Positions 15,759 to 24,251 of a DNA stretch of 64,000 bases are shown here, one piece after another (position 1 is the stretch's first letter; each line of letters starts with the position of its first letter). The DNA lies in contig NZ_JAUCDS010000003.1 of the NCBI RefSeq assembly GCF_034674885.1, forward strand, positions 1 to 64,000, in the 5' to 3' direction. The stretch comes from Castellaniella sp034674885 (GTDB taxonomy: Bacteria > Pseudomonadota > Gammaproteobacteria > Burkholderiales > Burkholderiaceae_B). The position numbers and the translations under genes were made by a program. The notes beneath the pieces are model-generated. The model searched no databases. It was not told the origin of the DNA and saw nothing but the letters and a program-made list of their open reading frames with translations.

Positions 15759-16687
15759 CGCGGTAGCGCGTGCCGGGCGGGCGGCGGCTCGCGGAAATCT
15801 GATTCGTCCTGCTCGGCCTCTTTGCCCGGTCGGGCCTGAGTCGGGCGAGTCAGGCTGAATTTCGCCTGCTCGTCCTGCCCCAGGGTCGCCTGCAGCCAGG
15901 GCAGGGCTGCGCGCAGTTCGGCTTCCAGCGTCCAGGGCGGATTCACGACGAACATGCCGCTGCCGTGCATGCCCAAGCCGTCTGCCGAGGGTTTGCGGAT
16001 CGTCAGGCTGGCGTTCAGCCAGTCTACCGGCAGGCGTTCCAGCGCACGCACCATTTCGTGGGCCTGGACGCGTTGCACCAGCGGGTACCAGATGACGAAG
16101 CATCCCTGGGCAAAGCGCTGCAGCCCGTCTTTCAACGCCTGCAGCACGTGCCGGTAGTCCTGCTTGTTTTCGTAGGACGGATCGATCAGGATCAGCCCGC
16201 GCCGGGGCGGTGGCGGCAGCAGGCGCTTCAGGCCGGCAAAGCCGTCTTCGCGGGCCACCGCCACCTGGCGGCGCGAGGCGCGCATCTGCTGGCGCAGCGT
16301 GTCTTCCAGTACCTGTCCTTCGGTGGGGTGCAGTTCGAACAGACGCAGGCGGTCGTCGGGGCGCATGGCATGCAGCGCCAGGCAGGGAGAGCCCGGATAC
16401 AGATTGGCCACGCCGTCGGGATTGAAGTCCTGGATGACGTGCAGGTAGCGCTCGATCAATGCGGGTGGCTGGGTGGCGCCCAGCAGGCGATCCAGGCCTT
16501 CGGTGACTTCGCCGCTTTGGCCGGCCCAGTCGCCGTCCAGCGCATACAGCCCGGCCCCGGCATGGGTGTCGATCACCCAGTAGGGGTTGTCCTTGCGATT
16601 GAAGTAATCCAGGACCTGCACCAGGATGGCGTGTTTCAGGACGTCGGCGTGATTGCCGGCATGGAAGGCGTGACGGTAGCTGAACAT
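15731..16687 (-). CDS. rlmJ: 23S rRNA (adenine(2030)-N6)-methyltransferase RlmJ
   Basis: SAM-dependent methyltransferase acting on A2030 of 23S rRNA. The N-terminal FSYRHAFHAGNHADVLKHAIL is the family signature, DTHAGAGLYAL forms the SAM site, and LILIDPSYENK is the DPPY-type catalytic motif IV. It is 318 aa versus 280 in E. coli. The extra C-terminal tail (about 285-318) is Pro/Arg-rich and low-complexity, and its last codons overlap the 3' end of the convergent pseudouridine synthase gene. It sits 8 bases downstream of ugpQ on the same strand. Confidence 0.94.
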   Translation of the reverse strand: MFSYRHAFHAGNHADVLKHAILVQVLDYFNRKDNPYWVIDTHAGAGLYALDGDWAGQSGEVTEGLDRLLGATQPPALIERYLHVIQDFNPDGVANLYPGSPCLALHAMRPDDRLRLFELHPTEGQVLEDTLRQQMRASRRQVAVAREDGFAGLKRLLPPPPRRGLILIDPSYENKQDYRHVLQALKDGLQRFAQGCFVIWYPLVQRVQAHEMVRALERLPVDWLNASLTIRKPSADGLGMHGSGMFVVNPPWTLEAELRAALPWLQATLGQDEQAKFSLTRPTQARPGKEAEQDESDFREPPPARHALPRQKRSPSRR

Positions 16688-16695
16688 GGGGCGGC

Positions 16696-17463
16696 CTAGG
16701 GGTTCAGGCCCAGGGCCTGAGGGTTGACGCTGTCGAGCGCGTCCGTGAAGACCGCGTGGCAGCCCCAGGACAGCAGTTCGCGGGCGCGGTCCGGGTCGTT
16801 GACGGTCCAGATGGACAGGGTGGCGCCCTGATCCAGGATGTCACGCACCACGGCACGGTCAGCGTATGCAGTGTCGATGTTCAAGCCGATGCAGCCCAGG
16901 CCTGTCTGGCGGGCCCGCCAGTCGGACGGCACCGGGCCTTCGATGAGCAGGGCGCGGGGCAGTTCCGGGGCTGCCGTGCGGGCGGCTTCCAGGGCCGTTT
17001 CGGAAAAGGACGACAACAGTGGCGGCAGGACAGCGCCCGCCCACAGTCGGGCGGCGGCCCGGGCCACTGCGATGCCGGTGTCGTGTTCGTACCCTGTAGT
17101 GGGCTTGATTTCGATGTTGCTGTGCATCACGCATGCCTGCGTGTAGCGGGCGACGGACAGCAGTGTGGGGGCGGGCTCGCCGGTGAAGTCGCGGCTGTGC
17201 CAGGCGCCGAAATCATGGTCGGCCAGGGCCTTCCAATCCAGCGCGCTGGCCAGGCCGTGCCCGTCCGATGTGCGGTCGATGTCGTCGTCATGCAGCAGGA
17301 AGGGGACGCCGTCCTGGCTGAGCTTGACGTCGTATTCGGCCATCCGGAATCCGTGGGCCACACCCGTGCGCATGGCGGCCAGCGTGTTTTCGGGTGCCAG
17401 ACGGCCACCGCCCCGGTGGGCAATGAAGGCAGGCCAGGACCAGGCGGGATGCGGTGTCGTCAT
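16696..17463 (-). CDS. ugpQ: Glycerophosphodiester phosphodiesterase, UgpQ type
   Basis: Hydrolyses glycerophosphodiesters to glycerol-3-phosphate and an alcohol. The 255-aa protein lacks a signal peptide, as in cytoplasmic UgpQ. The core motif FIAHRGGGRLAPENTLAA contains the catalytic His. MAEYDVKLSQDGVPFLLHDDDIDRTSDGHG follows with metal ligands Glu-Asp and the second His. No ugpBAEC transport genes are nearby. It precedes rlmJ by 8 bases and is probably co-transcribed with it. Confidence 0.92.
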   Translation of the reverse strand: MTTPHPAWSWPAFIAHRGGGRLAPENTLAAMRTGVAHGFRMAEYDVKLSQDGVPFLLHDDDIDRTSDGHGLASALDWKALADHDFGAWHSRDFTGEPAPTLLSVARYTQACVMHSNIEIKPTTGYEHDTGIAVARAAARLWAGAVLPPLLSSFSETALEAARTAAPELPRALLIEGPVPSDWRARQTGLGCIGLNIDTAYADRAVVRDILDQGATLSIWTVNDPDRARELLSWGCHAVFTDALDSVNPQALGLNP

Positions 17464-17728
17464 GAGGATCCGGATGAATGGGGAAACCTGTCCATTTTAG
17501 CGGCTTGCCGGGTTGACCTGCAGCCTGAAGATATGCTTGGCCTGAGCGGGCGTCCGGCTGACGGCCGGCCCGGCCGGGCCGCCTGCACAGCCTGGGCATC
17601 ACAGTGTTAAACTGCGTGACATTTCAGGTGGTCGATTTCGGCCAGCCAGTTGGGGCGACGGTGTTCGCCTTTTTTGTTCCGGATGGTGCCGGTCTCGTCG
17701 GCCGTCATCCTTTGCAGGACCTTCGCCC
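17464..17728. other. 265-base intergenic region upstream of ppiD
   Basis: Separates divergent ugpQ and ppiD. It contains no tRNA or small ORF that I can support. A TTAAACT (near 17606) is -10-like for ppiD, giving a leader of about 115 bases. Within the leader GGCGA...TCGCC followed by TTTTTT (near 17655-17685) is a short hairpin plus T-tract that could be an attenuator or the terminator of a small RNA. The stem is only about 5 bp, so this is speculative. Confidence 0.35.
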
Positions 17729-19684
17729 ATGTTTGATTTCATACGCACGCACCAGCGCTTGATGCAGTTGATCCTCCTGATCCTGGTGGTGCCGTCTTTC
17801 GTGTTTCTTGGCATCAGCGGCTATTCCTTCGTGACGGCTGATCCGGCCGTGGCCGAGATCGGCAAGCTTTCCGTGACCAAGCAGGAATTCACCCAGGCCC
17901 AGCGCAATCAACTGCAGCAGATGCAGGAAAGCAGCCAGGGCCGCTTTGACCCGGCGCTGCTGGACAACCCGCAGGCCCGCCAGGCGCTGCTGGACCAACT
18001 GATCGATCGCAAGGTCCAGATTGCGGTGGCCACCCAGGAACACTTCAGCGTGTCGGACAACTCTTTGCGCCGCGCAATCGCCGCCATGCCTCAGGTGCAG
18101 GTAGACGGCCAGTTTTCCGCCGACCGCTACCACGAGGTTCTGGCGTCCATCGGCATGAGCCCCCGGGATTTCGAAGCCAGCCAGCGGGCCGAACTGGCGC
18201 TGGATACGGTGCTGGGCCCGGTGCGTGATACTGCCGCCTTGCCGCAACCCGTGCTGGACAGCCTGAAGCGCGCCCTGACCGAGGAACGCACCGTGCGCCT
18301 GCGCGTCTTCCAGGCCAAGGACTACACCAAGGACGTGGCTATCGAACCCCAGGACATCAAGGCCTGGTACGACGCGCACCAGGACGATCTGCGCCTGCCC
18401 GAACAGGTGGCCGCCGACTATCTGGTGCTGGACGAAGCTGCCGCCGTGGCCAGTGTGCCGGCCGTCAGCGAAGCCCAGCTGAAGGACTACTACGAGCAGA
18501 ACAAGACCCGTTATGTGGTGCCTGCCCGGGTGAATGTCAGCCATATCCTGATCAAATTGCCGGCCGGCGCCTCGGACGAGGCCGCAAAGGCGGCCCTGGC
18601 GAACGCCCAGGAAGTCAGTCGCCGCGCCCGGACGGAACCGCAGCAGTTCGCCGAACTGGCTCGCAAGGAGTCCCAGGACGCCGGGACGGCCCGGGACGGC
18701 GGCACGCTGGGCTGGATTCAGCGCGGCACCTTGCCCTTGCCCATGGAACAGGCCATCTTCGCGCTGAAGCAGGGTGAAATCTCCGACCCGGTCAAGGGCC
18801 CGGACGGCTATCACGTTTTCATCGCCAACCAGGTTCAGCCCGAAAAGGGCGAGACCTTCGACGAGGCTCGGAGCAAGGTCGAAGCCGAAGTCCGTCGCCA
18901 GCTGGCCGCTGACCGTTTCGCCGACATGGCCACCAAGCTCACCAGCCTGGTGTACGACAATGCGAACAGCCTGGAGCCCGCCGCCAAGGAACTGGGCCTG
19001 CAGGTGCGCCAGGTCCAGGGGATTGCCCGTGATCGCCTGCTGACGGCCGACGAGGCCGGCCCCGATGCGGCTGCCAAATCCAAGGACGCTGCCATCCTGG
19101 GCGATGTGCGAGTGCGCCAGGCTCTGTTCAGCCGCCAGGTGCTGACCGACAAGCAGAATTCCGGCGTGATCGAGATTTCCCCCGACACCATGATCGTGGT
19201 GCGGGCGAATGCCGTGACGCCGGCTCATGTGCCCGACCTGGACAAGGAACAGGCGCACATCCGGACGCTCTTGCTGGCCGAACGTGCGCAGGCGGCTGCA
19301 GTGGCCGCAGGCGAAAAGGTCCTGGCGTCGCTGAAACAGCAGTCCTCGTCGGAAGGTTTCCAGGACCCCGTCACCATCAGCCGCCTGGATCCGGCCGGCC
19401 TGAGCAAGGCCGTGATGGATGCGGCCTTCGGGGTGCCGCACCAGAACTTGCCGGCGTATGGCGGCGTGTCGCTGCCGGATGCCTATGCCATCGTGCAGCT
19501 GGATCAGGTCAAGCCGGGCAGTACCGATAAGCCTGCGCTGGATGGCCTGGGGACGCAGTTGGCACAGATCTGGGGCGGTGTGGAAGAACAGGCCCTGGTG
19601 GTCGATCTGCGGAAATCCCTGAAGGTGAAGATCACCGAAGAAGGTCATCAGCTGATCGAGAAGGGCGACAGCAGCAGCAATTGA
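17729..19684 (+). CDS. ppiD: Periplasmic folding chaperone PpiD (SurA/parvulin family)
   Basis: Inner-membrane-anchored chaperone that assists proteins emerging from SecYEG. The 651-aa protein starts with the typical MFDFIRTHQRLMQLILLILVV: a short cytoplasmic end plus one membrane anchor (about 12-33). The SurA-N-like chaperone region follows. The parvulin PPIase domain lies at about 265-365 (VSHILIKLPAG ... GGTLGWIQRGTLPLPMEQAIFALKQGEISDPVKGPDGYHVFIA). The C-terminal region is helical and ends in a short polar tail. Length is close to E. coli PpiD (623 aa). It stands alone and is followed directly by a strong palindrome. Confidence 0.93.
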   Translation: MFDFIRTHQRLMQLILLILVVPSFVFLGISGYSFVTADPAVAEIGKLSVTKQEFTQAQRNQLQQMQESSQGRFDPALLDNPQARQALLDQLIDRKVQIAVATQEHFSVSDNSLRRAIAAMPQVQVDGQFSADRYHEVLASIGMSPRDFEASQRAELALDTVLGPVRDTAALPQPVLDSLKRALTEERTVRLRVFQAKDYTKDVAIEPQDIKAWYDAHQDDLRLPEQVAADYLVLDEAAAVASVPAVSEAQLKDYYEQNKTRYVVPARVNVSHILIKLPAGASDEAAKAALANAQEVSRRARTEPQQFAELARKESQDAGTARDGGTLGWIQRGTLPLPMEQAIFALKQGEISDPVKGPDGYHVFIANQVQPEKGETFDEARSKVEAEVRRQLAADRFADMATKLTSLVYDNANSLEPAAKELGLQVRQVQGIARDRLLTADEAGPDAAAKSKDAAILGDVRVRQALFSRQVLTDKQNSGVIEISPDTMIVVRANAVTPAHVPDLDKEQAHIRTLLLAERAQAAAVAAGEKVLASLKQQSSSEGFQDPVTISRLDPAGLSKAVMDAAFGVPHQNLPAYGGVSLPDAYAIVQLDQVKPGSTDKPALDGLGTQLAQIWGGVEEQALVVDLRKSLKVKITEEGHQLIEKGDSSSN

Positions 19685-19720
19685 TGACAAGAGCGGCCCT
19701 TGCAGGCCGCTCTTGTCATC
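19683..19720 (+). terminator. Long palindrome at the end of ppiD
   Basis: A perfect 16-bp stem (19683-19698 with 19705-19720) encloses a CTTGCA loop. It begins inside the ppiD stop codon. No T-tract follows. The inner part (GCGGCC...TGCA...GGCCGC) is the same TGCA-loop hairpin found in the structured intergenic elements, suggesting a common origin or selected shape. It is likely the ppiD transcript end, possibly acting in both directions. Confidence 0.7.
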
Positions 19721-19759
19721 CTTCGGCCAGGGATGTCTCAGAGGCCTTCTTGGGCAGAG

Positions 19760-19840
19760 GCATCTCTCCACCCCGTCGCCTGCAGGCGACTCGGATTCTA
19801 TAGGCGCATTATGGTCCGCAGGGACCTGTCTTGGATTGTG
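19760..19840. repeat. Structured intergenic element, copy B
   Basis: Starts GCATCTCTCCACCCC. It has the first hairpin at 19775-19790 (GTCGCC, loop TGCA, GGCGAC), then CTCGGATT. The second hairpin at 19813-19826 is GGTCC, loop GCAG, GGACC. The stem bases differ from copy A but remain paired. It lies directly upstream of copy C in the convergent ppiD / spoT gap. Confidence 0.7.
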
Positions 19841-19926
19841 GCATCTCCCCACGTCGCGCCTTGCAAGGCGCTCCGATAATTCCGGCAGAAAAGGTCCGCA
19901 GTGAACCTTTTTTAGTCTGGAATTAT
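19841..19926. repeat. Structured intergenic element, copy C, with T-tract
   Basis: Starts GCATCTCCCCACGTCGC. The first hairpin at 19856-19871 is GCGCCT, loop TGCA, AGGCGC, followed by CTCCGATA. The second hairpin centres on GGTCC-GCAG and is flanked by AAAAGG and CCTTTTTT, so on the plus strand it is a good rho-independent terminator. An outer inverted repeat (GATAATTCC with GGAATTATC) encloses this whole second hairpin and runs into the spoT stop codon. Confidence 0.72.
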
Positions 19927-22187
19927 CCTTTCGCCCGCACGATCTTCTGGACCTGAGGGACGTGCCGGATGGCGCGGATCACCTGGGCCAGGTGTTTGCG
20001 GCTGTCGACCTGGACGGTGAGGTGCAGCAGCGCGGTGGCGGCGGCCTCGTCGGGCATGGTCAGTTGCGTGATGTTGGAATCGGCTTCCGTGACTTCCGCC
20101 GCCAGGCGGCCCAGCACGCCGCGCTCGTTCAGGACGGTGATGTCCAGACGGGTGCTCAGGTGGCGGGCCGTGGTGGCATCCCAGACGACCGGAATCCAGC
20201 GCTCGGGCTCTTTTGCCTGCTGGCGTTGCGCGACCGGGCAGTCGCTCATGTGCACGACCAGGCCATGGCCCAGGCGAATGCCGCCGATGATGGCATCGCC
20301 CGGCAGTGGCCCGCAGCATGGCGCCAGCTGCACGGCCTGGCCCTCGTTACCGTGGATGACGATGGGGGCGCCGCTGACTGCGTTGAATTCGTCCACGGCC
20401 ATGGCTGTGGTTTCCAGCATGGCGTTTTCGGGGGCAAAGCGCCGCGCCACGACGGCGGCAAGGCGTTTGCCCAGGCCGATGTCGGCCAGGATTTCGATGC
20501 GCGATGCCCCGCCGGAGCCTTTGGCCAGGCGTTCCCACTGAGGATCGTCGTCCTTCGGGTAGGCGATGCCCAACTGGTCGAAGGCCTGGTTCAGCAAGCG
20601 GCGGCCAAAGGCGATGGATTCCTCGTAGCGCTCGGTGCGCAGATAGTGGCGGATTTCGGATCGAGCCCGCCCGGTGCGCACGTAATTCAGCCACTGGGCG
20701 CTGGGCCGCGAGGCGGCTGACGTCATGATCTCGACGGCATCGCCGCTGTGCAGTTCCGTGCGCAGCGGTGAGAAATCGCCGTTGATCTTGCAGGCGACGG
20801 CATGGTTGCCCACGTCGGTGTGGATGGCGTAGGCGAAGTCCACTGGTGTGGCGCCTCGCGGCAGCGACAGGATTTTCCCCTGGGGCGTGAACACGTATAC
20901 CGCGTCGGGGAAGAGATCGACCTTGACGTGTTCCAGGAACTCGCCGGAATCGCCTGTCTGGCTCTGGATGTCGAGCAGGGACTGCAGCCACTGGTGGGTG
21001 CGTTTCTGCAAGTCGTTCAGCGATGTGCCCTGTTCCTTGTAGAGCCAATGGGATGCCACGCCTTCCTCGGCCACGTGGTCCATGTCGCGGGTGCGGAACT
21101 GGAATTCGACCGGCGTGCCGTAGGGGCCGATCAGGGTGGTGTGCAGGGACTGGTAGCCATTGATCTTGGGGATGGCGATGTAGTCCTTGAATTTGCCGGG
21201 AACCGGCCGGTAGAGCTGATGCAGGGTGCCCAGGGCCAGATAGCATTCGGGCAGGGTGTGGACCACGACGCGAAAGCCGTAGATGTCGAGCACGTCGGAA
21301 AATGATTTCTTCTGTTCGACCATCTTTTTGTAGATGCCGTACAGGGATTTTTCGCGCCCGCTGACCTCGGCGTCCAGACCGGCGGCGGGCAGTGCCGTAC
21401 GCACGGATTCGGCGATCTTCGTGATGACCTCGCGGCGATTGCCGCGTGCCGCCATCATGGCCTTGTACAGAACGTCGTAGCGGTTCGGGTACATGGCCTT
21501 GAAGCAGCGGTCCTGCAGTTCGCGAAACAGGGCATTGAGGCCCAGTCGATGGGCGATGGGCGTGTAGATGTCCAGGGTCTCGCGGGCGACCCGGCGGCGT
21601 TTGTCCGGCACCACGGCGTCCAGCGTGCGCATATTGTGCAGCCGGTCGGCGAGCTTGATCAGGATGACGCGCACGTCGCGCGCCATGGCCAGCAGCATCT
21701 TGCGGAAGGATTCTGCCTGCTGTTCGGCCTTCGTCGCGTATTCCAGGCGTTCCAGCTTGGTCAGGCCGTCGACGATATCGGCGACGTCGGGGCCGAATTT
21801 CTCGGCCAGTTCCTGTTTGGCGACCCCCTGGTCTTCGATGACGTCGTGCAGCAGCGCCGCCATCAAGGAGTCGGCGTCGAGCTTCCAGCCTGCGCAGATT
21901 TCCGTGACGGCGATGGGGTGGGAAATGTAGGGTTCGCCGCTTTCGCGGAACTGCCCCAGGTGGGCGTTGTCCGCAAAGCGGTAGGCTTCGCGCACGCGTT
22001 CGATATCGCGTGGCGAGAGGTAGCCGGAGATGATCTGCTGCAGGCCTGCCAGCGAGGCGATCGGGCTGGGCGCGGCAGCGGGCAGGGAGGCCGGGGCGTT
22101 ATGGGGTTTTCGCCGGCGCAGTCTGGGGCCTTTGCGGAGAACCGCCAATAAGCCGGATGATGCGCCGCGAATGCCTGAAAACGCCAT
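19923..22187 (-). CDS. spoT: Bifunctional (p)ppGpp synthetase/hydrolase SpoT
   Basis: Makes and breaks the stringent alarmone (p)ppGpp. The 754-aa protein has an HD hydrolase domain (HLGQFRESGEPYISHPIAV, LLHDVIEDQG, KLADRLHNMRTL) with its HD metal motif intact. The synthetase domain is SLYGIYKKMVEQKKSFSDVLDIYGFRV. The TGS domain (VYVFTPQGKILSLPRGATPVDFAYAIHT) and a C-terminal ACT domain (DITVLNERGVLGRLAAEVTEADSNI) complete it. The N-terminal 45 residues are basic and probably disordered. It is last in the operon xth - 115-aa gene - gmk - rpoZ - spoT, 17 bases after rpoZ, as in related Burkholderiales. Confidence 0.96.
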   Translation of the reverse strand: MAFSGIRGASSGLLAVLRKGPRLRRRKPHNAPASLPAAAPSPIASLAGLQQIISGYLSPRDIERVREAYRFADNAHLGQFRESGEPYISHPIAVTEICAGWKLDADSLMAALLHDVIEDQGVAKQELAEKFGPDVADIVDGLTKLERLEYATKAEQQAESFRKMLLAMARDVRVILIKLADRLHNMRTLDAVVPDKRRRVARETLDIYTPIAHRLGLNALFRELQDRCFKAMYPNRYDVLYKAMMAARGNRREVITKIAESVRTALPAAGLDAEVSGREKSLYGIYKKMVEQKKSFSDVLDIYGFRVVVHTLPECYLALGTLHQLYRPVPGKFKDYIAIPKINGYQSLHTTLIGPYGTPVEFQFRTRDMDHVAEEGVASHWLYKEQGTSLNDLQKRTHQWLQSLLDIQSQTGDSGEFLEHVKVDLFPDAVYVFTPQGKILSLPRGATPVDFAYAIHTDVGNHAVACKINGDFSPLRTELHSGDAVEIMTSAASRPSAQWLNYVRTGRARSEIRHYLRTERYEESIAFGRRLLNQAFDQLGIAYPKDDDPQWERLAKGSGGASRIEILADIGLGKRLAAVVARRFAPENAMLETTAMAVDEFNAVSGAPIVIHGNEGQAVQLAPCCGPLPGDAIIGGIRLGHGLVVHMSDCPVAQRQQAKEPERWIPVVWDATTARHLSTRLDITVLNERGVLGRLAAEVTEADSNITQLTMPDEAAATALLHLTVQVDSRKHLAQVIRAIRHVPQVQKIVRAKG

Positions 22188-22204
22188 GAGCCTGCCTTAT
22201 CGGA

Positions 22205-22408
22205 TCAGGTCGGGACCTTGCGCAGCATTTCAGTGCCGACCTGGCTCTGGGCGATTTCGCGCAATGCGGTCACGGTGGGTTTGTTGTGGCTCTGGATGCG
22301 CGATTCGTGGCCCTGGGCCAGTTCGCGGGCACGATAAGTGGCCGCCAGAGTCAGATCAAAGCGGTTGGGGATTTGCTCGAGGCAGTCTTCGACGGTGATG
22401 CGGGCCAT
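22205..22408 (-). CDS. rpoZ: RNA polymerase omega subunit
   Basis: A 67-aa protein that helps beta-prime assemble into RNA polymerase and contributes to the ppGpp binding site. The motif ARITVEDCLEQIPNRFDLTLAATYRARELAQG is the omega signature, and KPTVTALREIA is the conserved second half. It is slightly shorter than E. coli omega (91 aa), as usual in betaproteobacteria. It sits between gmk (11 bases upstream) and spoT (17 bases downstream), linking GTP supply, polymerase and alarmone synthesis. Confidence 0.96.
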   Translation of the reverse strand: MARITVEDCLEQIPNRFDLTLAATYRARELAQGHESRIQSHNKPTVTALREIAQSQVGTEMLRKVPT

Positions 22409-22419
22409 AGGATTCCTGA

Positions 22420-23079
22420 TCAGCTAGCGTTGGCGAGAGGTTTGCGGATGCCGAGCTGCATGAACAGGTCGGCGTGGCGGATGGATTGCGTCACATAGCG
22501 CAGGCGAGCGGCCGTGACGATGGCCTGCAATTGCTGTGATGCGACGCTAAAGTCTTGATTAATAATAACATATTCGCAGTCCGACGCATGCGCCATTTCA
22601 CCGCCGGCCGCCAGCAGGCGGCGGGCGATGACCTGGGGTGCATCCTGGCCGCGTTTGTTCAGTCGGGTTTCCAAGGCTTCGATCGAAGGCGGCAGGATGA
22701 AGATGCCGATGGCCTGGGGATAGTGCTGGCGCACCTGGCGTGCGCCCTGCCAATCGATCTCCAGGATGATGTCGGTGCCACCAGCGATGGCCTGGGCGAC
22801 CCGGTCGCGTGGCGTGCCGTAGAAATGCCCGTGGACTTCCGCCCATTCCAGCATGTCGCCACGATCGCGCAGGGCCTGGAAGGTATCCACCGATACGAAA
22901 CGGTAGTGTTTCTGGTCGCGTTCGCCAGGCCGAGGATCGCGAGTCGTGCAGGACACCGACAGTGCCAGGGTGTCATCCTGGGCCAGCAGCGCGTTGACCA
23001 GGCTGGACTTTCCGGCGCCGCTGGGGGCGACCACCATGAAGATGTTGCCGGCGTGGGGCGGATGGGTTTGCGCCGTCAT
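22420..23079 (-). CDS. gmk: Guanylate kinase
   Basis: Phosphorylates GMP to GDP with ATP. The 219-aa protein has the P-loop VVAPSGAGKSSLVNALL near its N-terminus, then the GMP-binding stretch SVSCTTRDPRPGERD and the lid residues. It is slightly longer than the usual 205-210 aa. The ATG at 23079 overlaps the upstream stop codon as ATGA, which supports this start over the longer open frame to 23166. Confidence 0.95.
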   Translation of the reverse strand: MTAQTHPPHAGNIFMVVAPSGAGKSSLVNALLAQDDTLALSVSCTTRDPRPGERDQKHYRFVSVDTFQALRDRGDMLEWAEVHGHFYGTPRDRVAQAIAGGTDIILEIDWQGARQVRQHYPQAIGIFILPPSIEALETRLNKRGQDAPQVIARRLLAAGGEMAHASDCEYVIINQDFSVASQQLQAIVTAARLRYVTQSIRHADLFMQLGIRKPLANAS

Positions 23080-23423
23080 TGCTGCCCCCCATCGGTTGCC
23101 GCATCGGAGTCGGGCGCCTGGCCCAGTTCTGCCAGCGCGTCGGCATAGGCCTGCGATCCCGTGCACAGGAAAACGATGGCGTCGCCCGGATTCAGGTTGA
23201 ACAGGACGTCCTGGATCTGTTCGGAGGCGTCATCGCCGTCGTGGATCGCTGCCACGTGCACGTCGCCGTCGCCCTGGAACTGTTCGGCCGGGACCAGGTC
23301 AGCAACCTGTTCCACATCGGCCGGGCGTTGCGCCACATAGACCCGAAAGGGCAGGTCTTCCAGGGTGATGTCCAGGATCAGTCCCTGGTCAAGCTGGGCG
23401 ATCAATCGACTGTCGAGCGGCAT
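23076..23423 (-). CDS. Unknown acidic 115-aa protein coupled to gmk
   Basis: I do not recognise a family. The protein is strongly acidic, with no signal peptide, membrane segment or cysteine motif beyond one Cys in AIVFLCTGSQAYADAL. It alternates predicted strands (LILDITLEDLPFRVYVAQ, DVHVAAIHDGD) and ends in a polar tail (DSDAATDGGQQ). Its stop overlaps the gmk start (ATGA), and it follows xth by 33 bases. It is therefore a genuine member of the operon, at the place where yicC often lies in other bacteria. An overlapping plus-strand frame of similar length looks like an antisense shadow. Confidence 0.7.
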   Translation of the reverse strand: MPLDSRLIAQLDQGLILDITLEDLPFRVYVAQRPADVEQVADLVPAEQFQGDGDVHVAAIHDGDDASEQIQDVLFNLNPGDAIVFLCTGSQAYADALAELGQAPDSDAATDGGQQ

Positions 23424-23456
23424 GGGTGGTGGTTTTGTAGTTAACGCTTACTCTCA

Positions 23457-24251
23457 TTATAGACGGTCGGATACGCCGAATTCGGCCACCACCGGCGCGT
23501 GATCCGATGGCTTTTCCCAGCCCCGGGGGGTTTTGTCCACCTGGCAGCCCAGGCAGCGCGCGGCCAGATCGGAAGTCGCCAGGATGTGATCGATGCGCAC
23601 CCCGGCATTGCGCCGGAACGACATCATGCGGTAATCCCACCAGCTGAAGATCTTGGGTGGCTGGTCGAACAGCCGGAAGGTGTCCTGCAGGCCCAGGTCC
23701 AGCAGGTCCTGGAAGGCCTGCCGTTCGGGGTCGGACACCAGAATGCCACCGGCCCATGCGGCCGGATCGTGCACGTCGGCATCCGCCGGGGCCACGTTGT
23801 AGTCCCCCAGGATCGTCAAATCAGGGTGGGTGGCCATTTCCTGGTCCAGCCAGCGTCGCAAAGCACCAAACCAATCCAGCTTGTAGACGTATTTGTCGCT
23901 GTCCACGGCCTGACCGTTGGGGCAGTAGGCACTGATGACGCGCACTGGCCGCCCCTGGGCATCGGGCAGGGTGGCGGCGATGATCCGTTGCTGCGGGTCG
24001 TCATAGCCGGGGATGTTGCGCTGCACGTCAATCGGTTCAGCCTTGCTGAGGATCGCCACGCCGTTATAGGTCTTCTGGCCCGCCCAGCAGGCGTGGTAGC
24101 CGATGTCCCGCAAGGCGGCCTGCGGAAATTTTTCGTCCGGCAGCTTCAGTTCCTGCAGGCACAGGGCATCAACAGGGTTGGCCTGCAGCCAGTCGATGAC
24201 GTGGCCCAGGCGGACATTCAGGGAATTGACGTTCCAGGTGGCAAATTTCAT
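23457..24251 (-). CDS. xth: Exodeoxyribonuclease III
   Basis: AP endonuclease and 3'-5' exonuclease of base-excision repair. The 264-aa protein starts MKFATWNVNSLNVRL (metal-binding Asn) and has CLQELKLPDEKFP (catalytic Glu). ISAYCPNG, LGDYNVAPADADVHDP (catalytic Asp/Asn), RIDHILATS and SDHAPVVAEF (catalytic His) follow. Length matches XthA (268 aa). It is the first gene of the xth-gmk-rpoZ-spoT operon and is preceded by an exceptionally AT-rich promoter region. Confidence 0.96.
   Translation of the reverse strand: MKFATWNVNSLNVRLGHVIDWLQANPVDALCLQELKLPDEKFPQAALRDIGYHACWAGQKTYNGVAILSKAEPIDVQRNIPGYDDPQQRIIAATLPDAQGRPVRVISAYCPNGQAVDSDKYVYKLDWFGALRRWLDQEMATHPDLTILGDYNVAPADADVHDPAAWAGGILVSDPERQAFQDLLDLGLQDTFRLFDQPPKIFSWWDYRMMSFRRNAGVRIDHILATSDLAARCLGCQVDKTPRGWEKPSDHAPVVAEFGVSDRL

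Noticed and set aside
17464..17728. tRNA or small RNA gene upstream of ppiD
   Set aside because: No cloverleaf or CCA-like end could be found; only a weak 5-bp hairpin with a T-tract is present.
17705..19852. 715-aa minus-strand open frame opposite ppiD
   Set aside because: Antisense shadow of ppiD; composition is His/Gln/Gly-rich without any recognisable domain, while the plus strand encodes a full PpiD.
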